NCBI RefSeq assembly: GCF_014352935.1
Contig: NZ_CP060694.1
Coordinates: 1 to 64,000, forward strand
From: Aliarcobacter cryaerophilus
Lineage (GTDB): Bacteria; Campylobacterota; Campylobacteria; Campylobacterales; Arcobacteraceae
DNA: 64,000 nucleotides
Reading direction: 5' to 3'
This document shows positions 28,820 to 39,109 of the stretch, piece by piece. How positions within the stretch are numbered: position 1 is the stretch's first letter; each line of letters begins with the position of its first letter. Position numbers and translations under genes: made by a program. The notes below the pieces were generated by a model that saw nothing but the letters and a program-made list of their open reading frames with translations, was not told where the DNA came from and made no database searches.

Positions 28820-31800
28820 ATGATTGCAAAATTTTTTATTTTTCGTCCAATCTTTGCTTGGGTTATTTCACTTATTATTATGATAAGTGGGGTTATTAGT
28901 CTATATATTTTACCAGTTGAACAGTATCCAGATATTGTTCCTCCTCAAATAAATATAAATGCTTCATATAGTGGAGCAGATGCCCAAACAGTAGAAAATA
29001 GTGTAACTCAAATAATTGAACAACAATTAACTGGTCTTGATGGAATGCTATATTTCTCTTCAAGTTCAAGTAGTGCAGGAAACTCTAGAATAAAAATCAC
29101 TTTTTCTCAAGAAGTAAATGCTGATATTGCCCAAGTTCAAGTACAAAATAAAGTAAATCAAATCTTATCAAGACTTCCAGAAGATGTACAAAGACAAGGT
29201 GTAAGAGTTTTTAAATCTCAAAGCGATTTTTTAATGATGGCATCTGTATATGATTCAACTGGTTTGGCTGATAAAACAGATATTAGTGATTTTTTGGTAA
29301 GTAATCTTCAAGATAGTATTTCAAGAATTGAAGGTGTTGGAGATGTTCAGGTTTTTGGTGGTCAGTATGCTATGAGAATTTGGCTAGATCCATATAAGCT
29401 AGAAAAATATAAACTAATCCCAAAAGATGTAGAAAATGCTATAAATGCTCAAAATTCACAAGCAAGTGCTGGAAGATTAGGAGCAATGCCTACTTTGGAT
29501 AATCAACAACTCTCTGTGGTGGTTACTGCAAGAAGTATGTTTAGAAATGTTGGTCAATTTGAAAATATTGTTTTGAAATCAAATTTAGATGGAAGTGTTG
29601 TAAAGATAAAAGATATTGCTAGAGTTGAAATAGGGGCTCAAAGTTATAGCAATGTTACAGCTTTAAATGGTTTTCCAGCATCTGGAATATCTATTCAGCT
29701 TGCAAGTGGAGCAAATGCGGTAGCCACTTCAAATAGAGTAAAAGAGTTTTTAGCTCAGAGTGAAAATATGTTGCCACAAGGTTATAAAATAGCCTATCCT
29801 AGAGATACAACAAGTTTTATAGAAGCTTCAATAAATGAAGTTGTAAAAACTTTAGTAGAAGCAATTGTTTTAGTAATTCTTGTAATGTTTTTATTCTTAA
29901 AAAGTTTTAGAGCTACTCTTATTCCTGCTATTGCAGTTCCTGTTGTGCTTTTGGGAACTTTTGCTATTTTAAATATTTTTGGTTATACAATAAATACTTT
30001 AACAATGTTTGCTTTGGTTCTTGCAATTGGGCTTTTGGTAGATGATGCTATTGTTGTTGTTGAAAATGTTGAAAGAAATATGAGTGAAAAAGGTTTAAAT
30101 CCAAAAGAGGCAACTATTCTTTCTATGCAAGAGGTAACCAGTGCATTAATAGGAATTACAACTGTGTTATCTGTTGTATTTTTACCTATGGCATTTTTTA
30201 GTGGAAGTACAGGGATAATTTATAGACAATTTTCTATTACAATTATCTCATCTATGGTTTTATCAGTAATTGTTGCTTTAACTTTAACTCCTGCTTTATG
30301 TTCAACTATTTTAAAACCACATAAAAAAAATGAAGATAAAACAGAAGAAAAAAATAGTGGATTTTTCTTTTGGTTTGATACAAAATTTGAGAACTTTACA
30401 AACAAATATAAATTTTGGGTTGAAAAATTACTCTATAGTAAAAAAAAGTGGATAATGTTTTATGGTGTGATAATCATATCTTCTACATATATTTTTATAA
30501 AACTACCTACTAGTTTTTTACCAAAAGAGGATCAAGGAAGTTTGATGATACAGTACACCTTACCTGTTGGTGCGGTTGCTTCTAGAACAGTTGATGTTGC
30601 AAATGTTGTAAGAGATTATTTTATGATAGAAGAAGCAGAAGCTTTAAATACTATATTTACAATCTCTGGATTTAGTTCACGAAGTAGTGGACAAAATGTA
30701 GGAACTGCTTATGTATCATTAAAAAACTGGGATTTAAGAGATAAATCAAATCATGTAGATGAGATAAGTAAAAGAGCTACAAAAGCTTTTAATGACCCAA
30801 ATAGTAAATATTTTATAAGAGATGCAAGAGTTTTTGCTATAAATCCTAGTGTTATTCAAGGTTTAGGAAGTAGTGATGGTTTTGAATTCCAATTATTAGG
30901 TAGCTCAAATCTTTCTAGAGAAGGTTTAAGAGAAGTAAAAGATAAAATAATAGAAGAGGCAAATAAAAATCCAAATATAAACTCAATAAGAGCAGATGGA
31001 ACAGAAGAGTCACCACAATTAAAAATATCTTATGATACAAACAAAGCCTTATCTCTAGGATTGGATTTAAAAAATATTGATAGTACATTAAGTGCAGCTT
31101 GGGGTGGAACTTATGTGAATGATTATATTGATAAAACAAGAATAAAAAGAGTTTATATTCAAGCTGATGCTCCTTTTAGAAGTAGTCCTGAAGATTTATA
31201 TAAATGGAAAGTAAGAAATAGTAGTGGATTAATGGTTCCTTTTAGTGAATTTAGTTCATTTTCTTGGGTTTATGCACCTGAAGAGCTAACACGATTTAAT
31301 GGATTTATCTCTTATGAAATTCAAGGAAGTGCAGCAACTGGAGTTAGCTCTGGTGTTGCTATGAATGAGATGGATAAAATTGCAAATGAAAATGCAAATG
31401 GAACAATGCATACATATAGTGGAGCTTCATATCAAGAAAGACTTGCAAGTAATCAAACTTTGATTTTATATGGAATTTCTCTTTTGGTTATATTTTTATG
31501 TCTAGCTGCACTTTATGAGAGTTGGAGTGTTCCTTTTTCTGTTTTATTGGTTGTTCCTTTGGGAGTTTTTGGAGCAGTTTTAAGTATATATTCTAGAGAC
31601 CTAAGCAACGATGTATATTTCCAAGTAGCACTTTTAGCAGTTATGGGATTGGCATCAAAAAATGCTATTTTAATTGTTGAGTTCATAAACAGTGCATATA
31701 AAAATGGTATGCCTTTAATCGAAGCTGCTATAAAAGGTGCAAAACTAAGACTTAGACCAATTATCATGACATCTTTGGCTTTTATTGCAGGAATTATTCC

Positions 31801-31960
31801 ACTTGCAATATCAAGTGGAGCTGGAGCAAATAGTAGAATCGCCATAGGAACTGCAATTTTAGGTGGAACAATAAGTGCAACAATTTTGGCAATATTTTTT
31901 GTACCACTATTTTTTGTAATAATTACAAAACTATTTTCAAAAGGAGTTAAAAATGATTAG
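28820..31960 (+). CDS. RND-family multidrug efflux pump (AcrB/HAE1 type)
   Basis: The 1046-residue inner-membrane proton-driven pump has the HAE1 layout: TM1 at the N-terminus, two large periplasmic loops, and two six-helix membrane bundles. Recognisable motifs are IFAWVISLIIMISGVISLYILPVEQYPDI-like TM1/porter start, LAIGLLVDDAIVVVENVERNM in TM4 with the proton-relay Asp pair, and GLASKNAILIVEFIN in TM10 with the conserved Lys. The length is typical. Substrates cannot be read from the sequence. The gene overlaps the following outer-membrane channel gene by 8 bases. Confidence 0.96.
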   Translation: MIAKFFIFRPIFAWVISLIIMISGVISLYILPVEQYPDIVPPQININASYSGADAQTVENSVTQIIEQQLTGLDGMLYFSSSSSSAGNSRIKITFSQEVNADIAQVQVQNKVNQILSRLPEDVQRQGVRVFKSQSDFLMMASVYDSTGLADKTDISDFLVSNLQDSISRIEGVGDVQVFGGQYAMRIWLDPYKLEKYKLIPKDVENAINAQNSQASAGRLGAMPTLDNQQLSVVVTARSMFRNVGQFENIVLKSNLDGSVVKIKDIARVEIGAQSYSNVTALNGFPASGISIQLASGANAVATSNRVKEFLAQSENMLPQGYKIAYPRDTTSFIEASINEVVKTLVEAIVLVILVMFLFLKSFRATLIPAIAVPVVLLGTFAILNIFGYTINTLTMFALVLAIGLLVDDAIVVVENVERNMSEKGLNPKEATILSMQEVTSALIGITTVLSVVFLPMAFFSGSTGIIYRQFSITIISSMVLSVIVALTLTPALCSTILKPHKKNEDKTEEKNSGFFFWFDTKFENFTNKYKFWVEKLLYSKKKWIMFYGVIIISSTYIFIKLPTSFLPKEDQGSLMIQYTLPVGAVASRTVDVANVVRDYFMIEEAEALNTIFTISGFSSRSSGQNVGTAYVSLKNWDLRDKSNHVDEISKRATKAFNDPNSKYFIRDARVFAINPSVIQGLGSSDGFEFQLLGSSNLSREGLREVKDKIIEEANKNPNINSIRADGTEESPQLKISYDTNKALSLGLDLKNIDSTLSAAWGGTYVNDYIDKTRIKRVYIQADAPFRSSPEDLYKWKVRNSSGLMVPFSEFSSFSWVYAPEELTRFNGFISYEIQGSAATGVSSGVAMNEMDKIANENANGTMHTYSGASYQERLASNQTLILYGISLLVIFLCLAALYESWSVPFSVLLVVPLGVFGAVLSIYSRDLSNDVYFQVALLAVMGLASKNAILIVEFINSAYKNGMPLIEAAIKGAKLRLRPIIMTSLAFIAGIIPLAISSGAGANSRIAIGTAILGGTISATILAIFFVPLFFVIITKLFSKGVKND

Positions 31961-33317
31961 AAAATCTATAAGCCTTGTAGTTTTATCAATGCTTTTTAGC
32001 TCTTGTGTATCTTTGGCTCCAAAATTAGATATAAATAGCGATGAGGTAGTTGCTAAAAGTTTTAAAAACTATCAAATAGCTGAAGATAATTCAAATATTA
32101 GTTTAAATAGTTTTTTAATAGATGAAAATTTAAAAACTCTTGTAAATCTTGTTTTAGAAAACAATAAAGATATAAAAATAGCACTTTTAAGAGTAGAAGA
32201 GTCAAAATCACTTTATAGAATTGAAGAGTCAAATCTTTATCCAAAAATAGATGCAAATGGTAGTTTTTCTAGAGATAAAAAAGAAGAAATCATAAAAAAC
32301 AACTATAAAGCATCTGTTGGAACTGTTTTTGAACTAGATTTATTTGGTAAAAATAGAAGTTTAAATGATGCTGCTAAAAATAGTTTTTTAGCAACTCAAT
32401 ATGTTCTTAGTTCAACAAAACTATCTTTAGTTTCACAAACTATAAATTCATATTTAAGTTTGGCAACTAATATTGAAAACTTAAATTTACAAAAAAAGAT
32501 ATATGAAAATCTAAGTAGTGTTTATGAATTGACACAAAAAAAGTTTACTGCTGGAGTTATTAGTAAAGAAGATGTACTTTCTAGTTTTGCTATGTTAAAA
32601 GAGAGTCAAAATGAGATAATTGCTTATGAAAATCAAATTCAAATTGATATAAATTCTCTTGAACTACTTTTGGGTTCTACTTTAAGTGAAAGTTTAATTC
32701 CAAATAGTTTAAAAAAAGATGATAGCTATTTAGCTTTAGTAAAATCTGGAATTAGTTCAAATGTTCTTTTAAATCGTCCTGATATAAAAGAGTTAGAGTA
32801 TCAGTTACGAGCAAAAAATGCAAATATTGGAGCAGCAAGAGCTGCATTTTTCCCAAGTATTGCTCTTACAGCAAATACAGGATATTCTAGTTCTAGTTTG
32901 AATAATCTTTTTTCCACTCCAAATAGTTTTTGGCAAATAAGTCCATCTATAAATCTTCCAATATTTACAGCAGGTGAAAATAGTGCAAAATTGGATTTAA
33001 GTGAAACACAAAAAGAGATAGCTTTAAATGAGTATCAAAAAGGTATTCAAACAGCTTTTAAAGAGGTAAATGATGCTTTGATGGTAAGAAAAAATATCTA
33101 TACAAAACTTCAAAATCAAAAGGAGCTAACAGCTTCTATAGAAGATGCATATAATATTGCTTTAAATTCCTATAAAATAGGTTATGGAAGTTACCTAAAT
33201 ATGCTTATAGCTCAAAAAGCATATATAAACTCACAAAAAACTTTGACACAAACTTATCTTGAAGAGCTTGAAAATAGGGTTGAAATTTTTAAAACTTTAG
33301 GCGGAGAAATAGAGTGA
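31953..33317 (+). CDS. Outer-membrane efflux channel lipoprotein (TolC/NodT family)
   Basis: The 454-residue protein has a lipoprotein signal ending FSSC (Cys18) and two repeated outer-membrane efflux protein domains. These are rich in long amphipathic helices (VLSSTKLSLVSQTINSYLSL; GIQTAFKEVNDALMV) and include the family hallmark LLNRPDIKELEYQLRAKNANIGAARAAFFPSIALTA. It completes the tripartite pump with the preceding two genes and shares their transcript, overlapping the pump gene by 8 bases. Confidence 0.94.
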   Translation: MIRKSISLVVLSMLFSSCVSLAPKLDINSDEVVAKSFKNYQIAEDNSNISLNSFLIDENLKTLVNLVLENNKDIKIALLRVEESKSLYRIEESNLYPKIDANGSFSRDKKEEIIKNNYKASVGTVFELDLFGKNRSLNDAAKNSFLATQYVLSSTKLSLVSQTINSYLSLATNIENLNLQKKIYENLSSVYELTQKKFTAGVISKEDVLSSFAMLKESQNEIIAYENQIQIDINSLELLLGSTLSESLIPNSLKKDDSYLALVKSGISSNVLLNRPDIKELEYQLRAKNANIGAARAAFFPSIALTANTGYSSSSLNNLFSTPNSFWQISPSINLPIFTAGENSAKLDLSETQKEIALNEYQKGIQTAFKEVNDALMVRKNIYTKLQNQKELTASIEDAYNIALNSYKIGYGSYLNMLIAQKAYINSQKTLTQTYLEELENRVEIFKTLGGEIE

Positions 33318-33364
33318 AAAAACTCTATGGAAGCCTAATTTTTCTCAAACACCATATTTATCCA

Positions 33365-35212
33365 CTATTTTGAGTTTATATTATCGATTATTTCATTTTT
33401 TCCTATAAATCTTTTCTCTAAAACTTCTTTTACAATCTCTTTTGAAAGAGTATCTGTTTGCAAAGCAATATCTTGAGTTTTAGAGGCTATACTAGCGTTT
33501 TGTTGTGTTTGTTGGTCTAGTTGATTTACTGCATTATTTATTTGTGATATTCCACTTTCTTGCTCTTTTGAAGAGTTTGAAATCTCTCTTATCATTACAG
33601 CTTGTTTCTCTATGTTATCCAAAAGTTCTCTATATCCACTTATCATCAAATTTGAAATCTCTTTTCCCTCATTTGTCTTTAAAGTTGCCAGCTCTACAAT
33701 ATTTTTAATCTCTTTTGCAGCTTGGGCACTTCTACTTGCTAGATTTCTCACCTCTTGTGCAACAACGGCAAAACCTTTTCCAGCTTCTCCAGCAGTTGCT
33801 GCTTCAACAGCAGCGTTTAAACTTAATATATTTGTTTGGAAAGCAATTTGATCAATAACCAAGATAGCTTCATTTATATTCATTACTTGATTTGTAATAT
33901 CTTCCATGGCTGTTGCTGTATTTTTTGCCATCTCTTGACCCTTTTTTGCTGAATTATTAACTTCATTTGAGTACTTTGACATCTGAACTACATTGTTTGT
34001 ATTGTTTATTACTGTTGCATTTATCTCTTCAAGAGCAGCTGCTGTTTGTTCTAAAGAAGCTGCTGCAGAATTTGAGCTAAGATTTAATATATCTACATTT
34101 TTTATTAGTATTTGTGAAGATTTTTCAAGAGTCATACCATTTTGTAAATTGTTTTTTAACATTTTTACAATTGCATTTTGCAACTCATTTATTCCATAAA
34201 CTAATCTCTCTAAAACCCCTCCAATCTCATCATCTTTTTCTGCTTCTAATACTGGTCTGTAATCATAGTTTATATATGATTGTAAAATCTCATCTATTTT
34301 TTTAAATCTCTCTTTAGTGGTTACAATCATACTATTTACATTGTTTTTAAAATCATTTAAAGGTTGATTTATGGTATTTGCCTCAATTAACTGTGAATAC
34401 CATCCATTTGAAACTCTGTTCATTACAATTTGAGCTTCATTTATTACTCTATTATCCTGAATTATACTCTCTTTTGTTATATCTATATTTTGATTTACAA
34501 GTTTTGCCATAGTTCCAAATTCATTTGTAGAGCTATCATCAAGAGCTAAAATTTTATCTGATTTCCTATTTAAATAATCAAAAAAGCTTTGCAAACCATC
34601 TTTAAAATTATTAAGTGATTTAGCAATATTTCTTGAAATAAAACTTGAAGCTATAAAAAATATTAAAATAGTTATAAAACCCAAAATAGTTAATTGTGTT
34701 GTTAAAGCTTTAATTGCATCATTTCTAATATTTACAATATCTTCATTTAAAGCAAATATTTTATTTTCTAAATCTTTTCCAATATTTGACATTTTTAAAA
34801 TATCTTGATTGTACTCTTTTAGATTTTCATTGTTCTCTTTTAGCTTTATATTTGCCATATTATTAAAGATTTTTAAATAAGTAGATATTAACTCTATGCT
34901 CTCTTCACAAAGTAATATATTTTTTGGTATATGCAATCTATTTTTAAATAAAGCAATATTTTTGCTAAGAGTTTCAAAGTTTTCAATAACTTTGTCTCTT
35001 TTATCTATATTTGTCTCAAGCATAAATTGATAAACACTAATTCTAGAATTTAATAAATCTTTAGCTAAAACATTTGCATTTTCAGAAATTGAAGTTCTAT
35101 TTTCTACATAGGAGATTGAGTTGTGATATAAAAATGCGCAGATTATCATAACAAACATAAAGAGTAGAGGAAAAATAAATATTTTTTTTCCAATATCAAG
35201 ATTCTTTAACAT
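33365..35212 (-). CDS. Methyl-accepting chemotaxis protein
   Basis: This 615-residue chemoreceptor has an N-terminal membrane segment (residues about 10-30), a periplasmic four-helix-bundle-like sensor, a second membrane segment near 165-190, a HAMP-like linker, and the cytoplasmic signalling domain with the conserved hairpin tip [20 protein letters not shown] followed by [18 protein letters not shown]. It is a close paralogue of the receptor upstream on the same strand (the signalling domains are nearly identical), but it lacks that receptor's C-terminal EWESF tail. The ligand is unknown. Confidence 0.94.
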   Translation of the reverse strand: MLKNLDIGKKIFIFPLLFMFVMIICAFLYHNSISYVENRTSISENANVLAKDLLNSRISVYQFMLETNIDKRDKVIENFETLSKNIALFKNRLHIPKNILLCEESIELISTYLKIFNNMANIKLKENNENLKEYNQDILKMSNIGKDLENKIFALNEDIVNIRNDAIKALTTQLTILGFITILIFFIASSFISRNIAKSLNNFKDGLQSFFDYLNRKSDKILALDDSSTNEFGTMAKLVNQNIDITKESIIQDNRVINEAQIVMNRVSNGWYSQLIEANTINQPLNDFKNNVNSMIVTTKERFKKIDEILQSYINYDYRPVLEAEKDDEIGGVLERLVYGINELQNAIVKMLKNNLQNGMTLEKSSQILIKNVDILNLSSNSAAASLEQTAAALEEINATVINNTNNVVQMSKYSNEVNNSAKKGQEMAKNTATAMEDITNQVMNINEAILVIDQIAFQTNILSLNAAVEAATAGEAGKGFAVVAQEVRNLASRSAQAAKEIKNIVELATLKTNEGKEISNLMISGYRELLDNIEKQAVMIREISNSSKEQESGISQINNAVNQLDQQTQQNASIASKTQDIALQTDTLSKEIVKEVLEKRFIGKNEIIDNINSK

Positions 35213-35317
35213 AAGATAGCCTTTTATATAGAATAAAAATAATAATATATCTTTTTATTCTATATTTTATTGATAAAAATCAATATTTTTTGGCTAAATT
35301 ATGGTACTTATTTTTGT

Positions 35318-37279
35318 TTAAAAGCTCTCCCATTCATCATCTTTTGATTTTGTAGCTTCTATTTTTTTTGTAATAAACTTTTCAGTTTTTTTAGTTTCAC
35401 TTTTTATAATAACTTTTTCTTCTCTATTTAAATTTTTTCTACTCTCTTCAACTATTTTATCTTTACCTAAAAATTTTTTTTCTAAAACATCTTCTACAAT
35501 ATGTTTTGAAATATTGTCAGTTTCATTTGCTATATCTTGAGTTTTTGAAGCAATAATTGCATTTTGTTGAGTTTTTTGATCAAGCATTGTAACAGTATCG
35601 TTGATTTGAGAAATTCCCGCTTGTTGCTCTTTACTTGCATTTGAAATCTCATTTATCATTTGTGATGATTTCTCAATATTAGTTAAAAGCTCTTCATAAT
35701 CTTTTATCATTAAATCAGAGATATTTTTTCCTTCTTGTGCTTTTGAAGTTGCCATCTCTACAATATTCTTAATCTCTTTTGCAGCTTCTGCACTTCTTGT
35801 TGCTAGATTTCTTACCTCTTGCGCAACAACAGCAAAACCTTTTCCAGCTTCTCCAGCAGTTGCAGCTTCAACAGCAGCATTTAGTGAAAGAATATTTGTT
35901 TGGAAAGCAATTTGATCAATTACTGCTATTGCTTCATTTATATTTGTTACTTGATTTGTAATTTCATCCATAGCAACAGCAGTATTTCTTGCCATCTCTT
36001 GACCTTTTTTAGCTGAGTTACTTACTTCATTTGAGTAACCTGACATTTGAATAACATTGTTAGAATTGCTTGTAACAGTGCTTGTGATCTCTTCTAGTGC
36101 AGCTGCTGTCTCTTCAAGACTTGCAGCAGCTTCATTTGAGCTTTGATTTAGAGTATGTACATTGTCTATTAAAGCTTTTGAAGAGTTTTCAAGTTTTATA
36201 CCATTTGCTAAACTATCTTTTAGCATTGAAACAACAGCTACTTGAAGTGCATTTATCCCATTTATCATTTTTTCAAGAACTCCACCCTCTTCATCTTCCT
36301 CACCAAGTTTTAATACAGGTCGATAATCATAAGCAGAGTAAGAAGCTAAAACTTCATTTATATGCTGGAATCTATCTTTTGTGTGAATAATCATCTCATT
36401 TAACTCATTTTTAAACTCTTCAAGAGAAGCATTTGGAGTTGATTTATCTATTGTTTGAGAATACCAACCATTTCGCACTCTCGTCATAACTTTTTTTGCT
36501 TCATCTATTAGTTCATTATCTTTTTCTATAGTATCTTGAACTATATCTATATTTTCATTGATAAGTTTAGCCATATCACCAAACTCATCTTTAGAACTAG
36601 CATCAAGTATTGTTATATCATCTGATTTTCTATTTAAGAAATTAAAGAAGCTCAAAAGCCCATCTTTGAAGTTTTTTAAAGAACCAGCTATGCTATTTGA
36701 AATCATTATAGATATAAAAATAAAAATTCCTATAGCAAAAACTGCAACTAGAGATAGATTTGTTGTAAGTTTAATAATAGCATCATCTCTTATATCTGCA
36801 TTTCTACTATTCATCTGCTCATAGTTTTTTTCAATATTTTGAGCTATTTTAATCATATTTTTCATAGTTTCACTAAACTCTGCTCTTGTCTCTTCTTTGT
36901 TTGTTGCAAAAGAGTGTTTAGCAAGAACTTCAACACCTGCTAAATAATCTTTTATATCTTTTACTACAACATCACACAAATCTTTATTCTCTTTTGATAC
37001 AAAAAGCTCTTTTAGTGTAAGTGTTTCATCAATAAGCTTTGACCACTGTTTATCTATTGCATCTTTTGCACTTGGTGTTGGAATTAACATAAATTGGTAG
37101 ATAGTGATTCTAGCTTTTAGAAGTTCATCAATTAAAAGAGTAGTTTGTGAAGATATTTTAATTCTATCTTGTACAAAACTAATAGATGAGCTATATATAA
37201 TTGCTGTTACTATTGTAGCTATTATAAAAATAGCTGGAAACAAAGCTAATTTCGTTTTTGTTGATAAGTTTTTAAACAT
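35318..37279 (-). CDS. Methyl-accepting chemotaxis protein with a CheR-tether-like C-terminus
   Basis: The 653-residue receptor shares its whole plan with the preceding entry: TM1, a periplasmic helical sensor at about 35-165, TM2 near 175-195, a HAMP-like region, and a signalling domain with the hairpin tip [20 protein letters not shown]. It differs by a flexible lysine-rich extension of about 45 residues ending in EWESF, which resembles the NWETF pentapeptide that recruits CheR/CheB in enterobacterial receptors. It lies 105 bases upstream of its paralogue; the pair looks like a tandem duplication that has since diverged in the sensor part. Confidence 0.94.
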   Translation of the reverse strand: MFKNLSTKTKLALFPAIFIIATIVTAIIYSSSISFVQDRIKISSQTTLLIDELLKARITIYQFMLIPTPSAKDAIDKQWSKLIDETLTLKELFVSKENKDLCDVVVKDIKDYLAGVEVLAKHSFATNKEETRAEFSETMKNMIKIAQNIEKNYEQMNSRNADIRDDAIIKLTTNLSLVAVFAIGIFIFISIMISNSIAGSLKNFKDGLLSFFNFLNRKSDDITILDASSKDEFGDMAKLINENIDIVQDTIEKDNELIDEAKKVMTRVRNGWYSQTIDKSTPNASLEEFKNELNEMIIHTKDRFQHINEVLASYSAYDYRPVLKLGEEDEEGGVLEKMINGINALQVAVVSMLKDSLANGIKLENSSKALIDNVHTLNQSSNEAAASLEETAAALEEITSTVTSNSNNVIQMSGYSNEVSNSAKKGQEMARNTAVAMDEITNQVTNINEAIAVIDQIAFQTNILSLNAAVEAATAGEAGKGFAVVAQEVRNLATRSAEAAKEIKNIVEMATSKAQEGKNISDLMIKDYEELLTNIEKSSQMINEISNASKEQQAGISQINDTVTMLDQKTQQNAIIASKTQDIANETDNISKHIVEDVLEKKFLGKDKIVEESRKNLNREEKVIIKSETKKTEKFITKKIEATKSKDDEWESF

Positions 37280-37344
37280 AAAATTCCCTTATAAATAATT
37301 AATTTTGGAATTTTATCTATATTTGTTTATAAATTTGCTTTAAT

Positions 37345-38577
37345 TTATTTATCTATATGTAAGTTTTTACCAACCAAATAACCACTAGCCCATGCAAAGT
37401 GAAGATTGTATCCGCCTCTATTTCCAACTATGTCCAAAACCTCTCCAGCAAAAAATAGATTTTTTATTAATTTACTCTCAAAAGTTTTATTATCTACTTC
37501 ACAAGTTCGCACTCCTCCACCACTTGCTTCCGCATGAGAAAATCCTTGAGTATCTACTATTTTTAATCTCCATGAGTTTAGCTGATGAGCAAGTGATTTT
37601 ATCTGTTTTGTATTTATATCATCTGCTTTTGTGTTTATATCAATTTTACAAATCTCTAAAAGTATTGGAGCTATTTTATTTGATATAAGTCCAGTTAAAA
37701 TATCAACTGCTTTTTGTTTTGGTAAATTCTTAAACAAAGTTTGTATTTGATTTGCTAAATCATTTATAGAAGTTTTAGGAAAAAAATTAACTCTAAGTTC
37801 AACATCATAAAATTGAGTCAAAGCCAAAACAGCTCTTTGAGATATATCTAAAATAGCAAATCCTGATACTCCATAAGCTGTAAAAAGTACATCTCCTAAA
37901 ATCTCTTGTTCAAAACTTCCATTTATATATAATCCTACACTACACTCTTTTTTAACTCCTTGAAGTTTTCCTTTGTATGTCTCTTTTGTTTGAAGTCCAA
38001 CAAGGCTTGGATATGTAGGATTATAAGTGTGTCCAAAACTTGATGCAATTTCAAGACCAATTTCAGTTGCATTTAGTTGAGGAGCAGCAGCTAATCCACT
38101 TGAGATTAAAACTTTATCATAGGATTTAAACTCTTTATCATTTGCATAAATTATAAATTTATCATCTTTTTTTTCTACTTTTTGTACAAAGTGTTCACAA
38201 AATATATTTACATTTAACTCTTCTAAAGTTAAAGAAAAAAGATTTGTTACAGATTTTGCTTCATTTGATAGTGGATAAACTTTACCATTTTCTTTAATAT
38301 CAAGTAAAAGACCAATAGTTTTGCAAAACTTAAGAAATGCTTTAAAATCAAACTCTTTTAGAGCAAAATCTACGAAAGTTGGACTCTCTCCTAAATAGTT
38401 TTTTGAAGATATTGAGGTATTTGAAATATTGCATCTTCCATTTCCTGAAGCCAATATCTTTTTACCTATACTTTTATTTGCATCAAAAATATCAATCTCT
38501 ATATTTTTATTTAATCTTTTTGCTGTGATTGCGGCTATTATTCCAGAAGCTCCACCACCTATTATTGCTATTTTCAA
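37345..38577 (-). CDS. HI0933/YhiN-family flavoprotein (NAD(P)/FAD-dependent oxidoreductase)
   Basis: The 410-residue protein has an N-terminal FAD-binding motif (IAIIGGGASGIIAAITAKR). The family-specific GRCNISN stretch lies near residues 47-53. Towards the C-terminus are the conserved AEASGGGVRTCEVD segment and FFAGEVLDIVGNRGGYNLHFAWASGYLVGKN. The biochemical role of this widespread family is not established in general. It is 9 bases downstream of the cupin gene on the same strand, so the two are probably co-transcribed. Confidence 0.9.
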   Translation of the reverse strand: MKIAIIGGGASGIIAAITAKRLNKNIEIDIFDANKSIGKKILASGNGRCNISNTSISSKNYLGESPTFVDFALKEFDFKAFLKFCKTIGLLLDIKENGKVYPLSNEAKSVTNLFSLTLEELNVNIFCEHFVQKVEKKDDKFIIYANDKEFKSYDKVLISSGLAAAPQLNATEIGLEIASSFGHTYNPTYPSLVGLQTKETYKGKLQGVKKECSVGLYINGSFEQEILGDVLFTAYGVSGFAILDISQRAVLALTQFYDVELRVNFFPKTSINDLANQIQTLFKNLPKQKAVDILTGLISNKIAPILLEICKIDINTKADDINTKQIKSLAHQLNSWRLKIVDTQGFSHAEASGGGVRTCEVDNKTFESKLIKNLFFAGEVLDIVGNRGGYNLHFAWASGYLVGKNLHIDK

Positions 38578-38586
38578 AATTTTCCT

Positions 38587-38904
38587 TTAATAAAAAACTG
38601 CAAACCAAATGGTAGGTTCATCAAGGCTTGTAAATTTAACTCTATGCTTTTTAGAAGCCTCTATATTTAAACAATCACCTTTAAAAAGTTCTATTTCAAA
38701 ATCTTCAAACTCTAAAATAGCATATCCACTCAAAAGCAAAATATACTCACTTTTTTCTTGTTCATACCAAAAATTATCAGGAGATTTTTGTCCATTTGAT
38801 ACAATTTTTTCTATTTTTATTTTATCGTTTTTAAAAATTTCAAAAAATTTCTCTTCACTTTTATCTATAGGAATCTCTTTAAAAATATTATATTTTTCTA
38901 TCAA
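38587..38904 (-). CDS. Small cupin-domain protein
   Basis: The protein is a single cupin barrel with the motif-1-like NFWYEQEKSEYILLLSGYAILEFED and motif-2-like LFKGDCLNIEASKKHRV, where His and Glu residues could bind a metal. I choose the TTG at 38904, giving 105 residues beginning (M)IEKYNIFKEIPID, because the family-like sequence begins there and AAGAAG precedes it. A longer reading starts at a TTG at 38943 (118 residues). There is no ATG at the front in this frame. It precedes the HI0933-type gene by 9 bases. The substrate is unknown. Confidence 0.72.
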   Translation of the reverse strand: MIEKYNIFKEIPIDKSEEKFFEIFKNDKIKIEKIVSNGQKSPDNFWYEQEKSEYILLLSGYAILEFEDFEIELFKGDCLNIEASKKHRVKFTSLDEPTIWFAVFY

Positions 38905-38967
38905 TTTTATCTTCTTAGTTCTTATTTTATAGTATTCTAACAAAAAATTACTTAAGTAGTTTACAAT

Positions 38968-39096
38968 AGTTGATTAAATTACTTTAGATAATCAAATAAG
39001 CCTATAAATACTATAATTATATAAATTTGATTAAAAGACTTGACATTGTAAAAAAAAGATATTATAATTCCAACATATTTAAAGTTGATTAATTTA
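38968..39096 (+). promoter_or_regulatory. Promoter of the metY-like gene with a repeated operator-like sequence
   Basis: A consensus sigma-70 promoter is present: TTGACA at 39040-39045 and TATAAT at 39063-39068 with a 17-base spacer. A 14-base sequence, AGTTGATTAANTTA, occurs at 38968-38981 and again at 39083-39096, the latter at the likely transcription start. These repeats could be the operator for the Rrf2 regulator encoded immediately after metY. The promoter is seen directly; the regulator link is inferred. Confidence 0.65.
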
Positions 39097-39109
39097 AAAA
39101 GGATAAAAA

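Noticed and set aside
27683-33317. RND operon as the type I secretion system for the adhesin
   Set aside because: There is no ABC transporter, and the pump is an AcrB-type RND protein; a LapB-like ABC exporter would be needed.
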